Positions 63,101 through 64,000 of a stretch of 64,000 nt of DNA are shown here, piece by piece (positions within the stretch are counted from its first letter, which is position 1; every line of letters starts with the position of its first letter). Source of the DNA: Halichondria panicea (Eukaryota; Porifera; Demospongiae; Suberitida; Halichondriidae); contig NC_087381.1 in the NCBI RefSeq assembly GCF_963675165.1, forward strand, positions 4,341,378 to 4,405,377, given 5' to 3'. The notes beneath the pieces were generated by a model. That model was not told the origin of the DNA, did no database searches, and saw only the letters and a list, made by a program, of their open reading frames with translations. A program made the translations under genes and the position numbers.

Positions 63101-63895
63101 CGGAGAGTTGCTGCTGTGGGATGTTGGCTCTTCTCTATGCATTCCAGTTGGTCATTGTCCAATCCCAAGTGAACACCAAGTTGAAGCCATTGGTCACAAT
63201 CCAGCTGCATCAGCTGTTCCAGTGTTGGGTAGGAGGACAGAGGATCTACATAATAGGGACACAAGAGAGCTATATGATTTAGAAGCCAAAAGAGACAACT
63301 GTAGTGGCATTGTTATTGTCCAGATAATATACGTCTGATGCATGATTGCACTGTATATATATATATACCTAATAGCGAGTTGCATGGTCAGTATACAGCT
63401 ATGTATCATTTTGATATCGTCACGGCACAGTCCATAATTAAAATATATAAGAAGCTTGTTTGTTATCAAGAATTAATAGTTTGTGTCTAATCTCAATTTG
63501 TATGATACCTAGCTCTTCCAACTCGGAAATCTCCAGCAGTTCGTTTCTAGCTCTATCAACACTATCTCTGTAGTCTCGATCCCATGCCGATCCGTCTCCA
63601 ATTGAACGCTATAGGTCGCGAGGAGGTGACCTAGCGTTCAATTGGAGACAGATCGGCCTGGGATCGAAGCTACACTATATATATCTGTGTACTGCATGTA
63701 TATACTCTAAGATCCTACACTGACTACTGTCTGTGTACATACAGCTGTTGATGGCCAACTTACCACTATATCCAGGCCGGAAGCTCTCGATACAGATAGC
63801 CAAACGAGAGTACTCTTCACTTCTGGCCAAATCATCAGCAGTCTGCCCCATGTTGTCTTTGATATCTTCATGGTTGGGAAAGAACATAATAGGAG
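54156..63895 (-). CDS. Death domain - ankyrin - Roc-COR - death domain (Roco) protein, 5' end outside window
   Basis: Exons, 5' to 3': 63895-63764 (ankyrin-like), possibly about 63569-63511, 63245-62997 (death domain, from SSYPTLEQLMQLDCDQWLQL), 62535-62429 (ankyrin, frameshifted), then ankyrin exons 62264-62160, 62095-61994, 61407-61303, 61090-60986, 59729-59625, 59573-59469, 59235-59134, 58423-58319, 58259-58155, 57818-57717, 57660-57556, then 57120-55287 (ankyrin, Roc, COR), 55263-54858, 54766-54716 and 54527-54189 (death domain), with a possible stop at 54156. Roc shows the P-loop GDGGVGKST, the G3 motif DFAGQ and the G4-like GSHAD. Death-domain Roco proteins act in cytosolic signalling (cell death or stress; family knowledge). 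Three frame problems (near 62502, 56400-56430 and the C7 run at 55289-55295) make an intact product doubtful. They could be assembly indels. Confidence 0.8.
55287..56395 (-). other. COR domain of the Roco gene
   Basis: An open frame of about 365 codons follows Roc, from EFIPMDCRFADSDDM to VAKNPLKSPP. It contains the helical and winged-helix-like segments expected of COR (LSFIPSTIPHLVQICDQLHK, GLLLFLCND, FFPGLIRIETPEQVW). Its frame differs by one nucleotide from that of Roc. Confidence 0.75.
56395..57120 (-). other. Roc GTPase domain of the Roco gene
   Basis: After an ankyrin-like segment (DKEGKSPLDLANDPKIIKLL), the P-loop GDGGVGKSTLL, the effector-region motif IVYFDFAGQKEFY and VIVIGSHADQVKK are in the right order and spacing for a Roc domain. 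The frame then runs into SSSSKSSFQW, which is out of phase with the expected FIPMDCRFADS. Confidence 0.85.
58925..59058. repeat. Two-copy tandem repeat of about 58 bp in a Roco intron
   Basis: 'aagaagttaaaaagctcaaa' followed by 'cgcacgttggcctaga' occurs twice in tandem. It lies in a nearly 700-bp intron containing an unclassified insert (about 58470-58870). Confidence 0.7.
59820..60560. other. Roco intron with a CAGTGGCGTAGG element end
   Basis: The left end CAGTGGCGTAGGAACAAGG (59821 onward) resembles the CAGTGGCG-class termini, but no matching right end was found. A 92-codon minus frame (60546-60268) reads a plausible but unrecognised peptide and is not called as a gene. Confidence 0.4.
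62612..62831. mobile_element. TACCGTATTACT-type MITE in a Roco intron
   Basis: The ends TACCGTATTACTGGAAT and ATTCTAGTAATACGGTA are inverted. The interior has 'gcgaattttgcgag'-type words like the TACCGTATAGCG elements. About 220 bp. Confidence 0.75.
63571..63672. mobile_element. TAGCCTCGA-family palindromic MITE (about 100 bp)
   Basis: TAGTCTCGATCCCATGCCG and the inverted end GGGATCGAAGCTA surround 'ttgaacgctataggtcgc' and its complement. It sits immediately upstream of a possible coding exon of the Roco gene. The target duplication is not clear. Confidence 0.8.
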
Positions 63896-64000
63896 CTGAG
63901 CATACTGATAACCCAGATTTATAAATATCATAAGTGGAGAGTTGCAATAATTATTTACTAAGGAAGCATCAAAGAGCGTGGAAACATGCAAGCGAGGGAG

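Overview
The window reads as eukaryotic, most probably sponge (Porifera, demosponge), genomic DNA. It is AT-rich and has short GT-AG introns and many small terminal-inverted-repeat (TIR) elements. It carries a short-chain collagen of the kind described from freshwater sponges, a fibrocystin-L-like giant membrane protein, a Roco/death-domain protein, and a Sushi plus Cys-rich receptor-like family. No species marker is visible, so the organism is an inference.

Layout. (1) 20-21322 (+): the 3' part of a PKHD1L1 (fibrocystin-L)-like gene. I could trace 30 exons that keep one continuous reading frame of about 1911 codons, ending in a transmembrane segment, a cytoplasmic tail and a last exon beyond a 4.5-kb intron. 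One intron contains a two-exon short-chain collagen gene on the opposite strand (7699-8585) and a decayed piece of a second copy. Two other introns hold large foldback (palindromic) elements. (2) 21323-24007: intergenic, with a minisatellite. (3) 24008-54155: a three-unit segmental duplication. Each unit has a (+) astacin/C2-EGF-C2 gene or its remnant, then a (-) gene for a type II membrane protein with two Sushi domains and about 22 Cys-rich repeats ending in RDEL. Unit 1 has the most complete astacin, but with two in-frame stops, and a frameshifted Sushi gene. Unit 2 has only a C2 scrap and an intact 762-aa Sushi gene. Unit 3 has C2-EGF-C2 without the protease and an intact 785-aa Sushi gene. 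The units are interrupted by nested DNA transposons whose empty sites can be read in the sister units. (4) 54156-63895 (-): a death domain / ankyrin / Roc-COR / death domain gene, with its ankyrin repeats encoded one per exon. A copy of its last death-domain exon is stranded at 38925-39260, after unit 2.

The mobile-element story is the least ordinary part. One family has TAGCCTCGATCCCAGGCCG termini and 9-bp target duplications. It ranges from a 51-bp palindrome to 1.7-kb elements carrying decayed RecQ-like helicase and zinc-finger-associated-like coding sequence. Functionally the window mixes extracellular and adhesion proteins (fibrocystin-L, collagen, astacin, Sushi) with a death-domain signalling protein. 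Nothing in the sequence proves that they act together; the physical link is tandem duplication and transposition.
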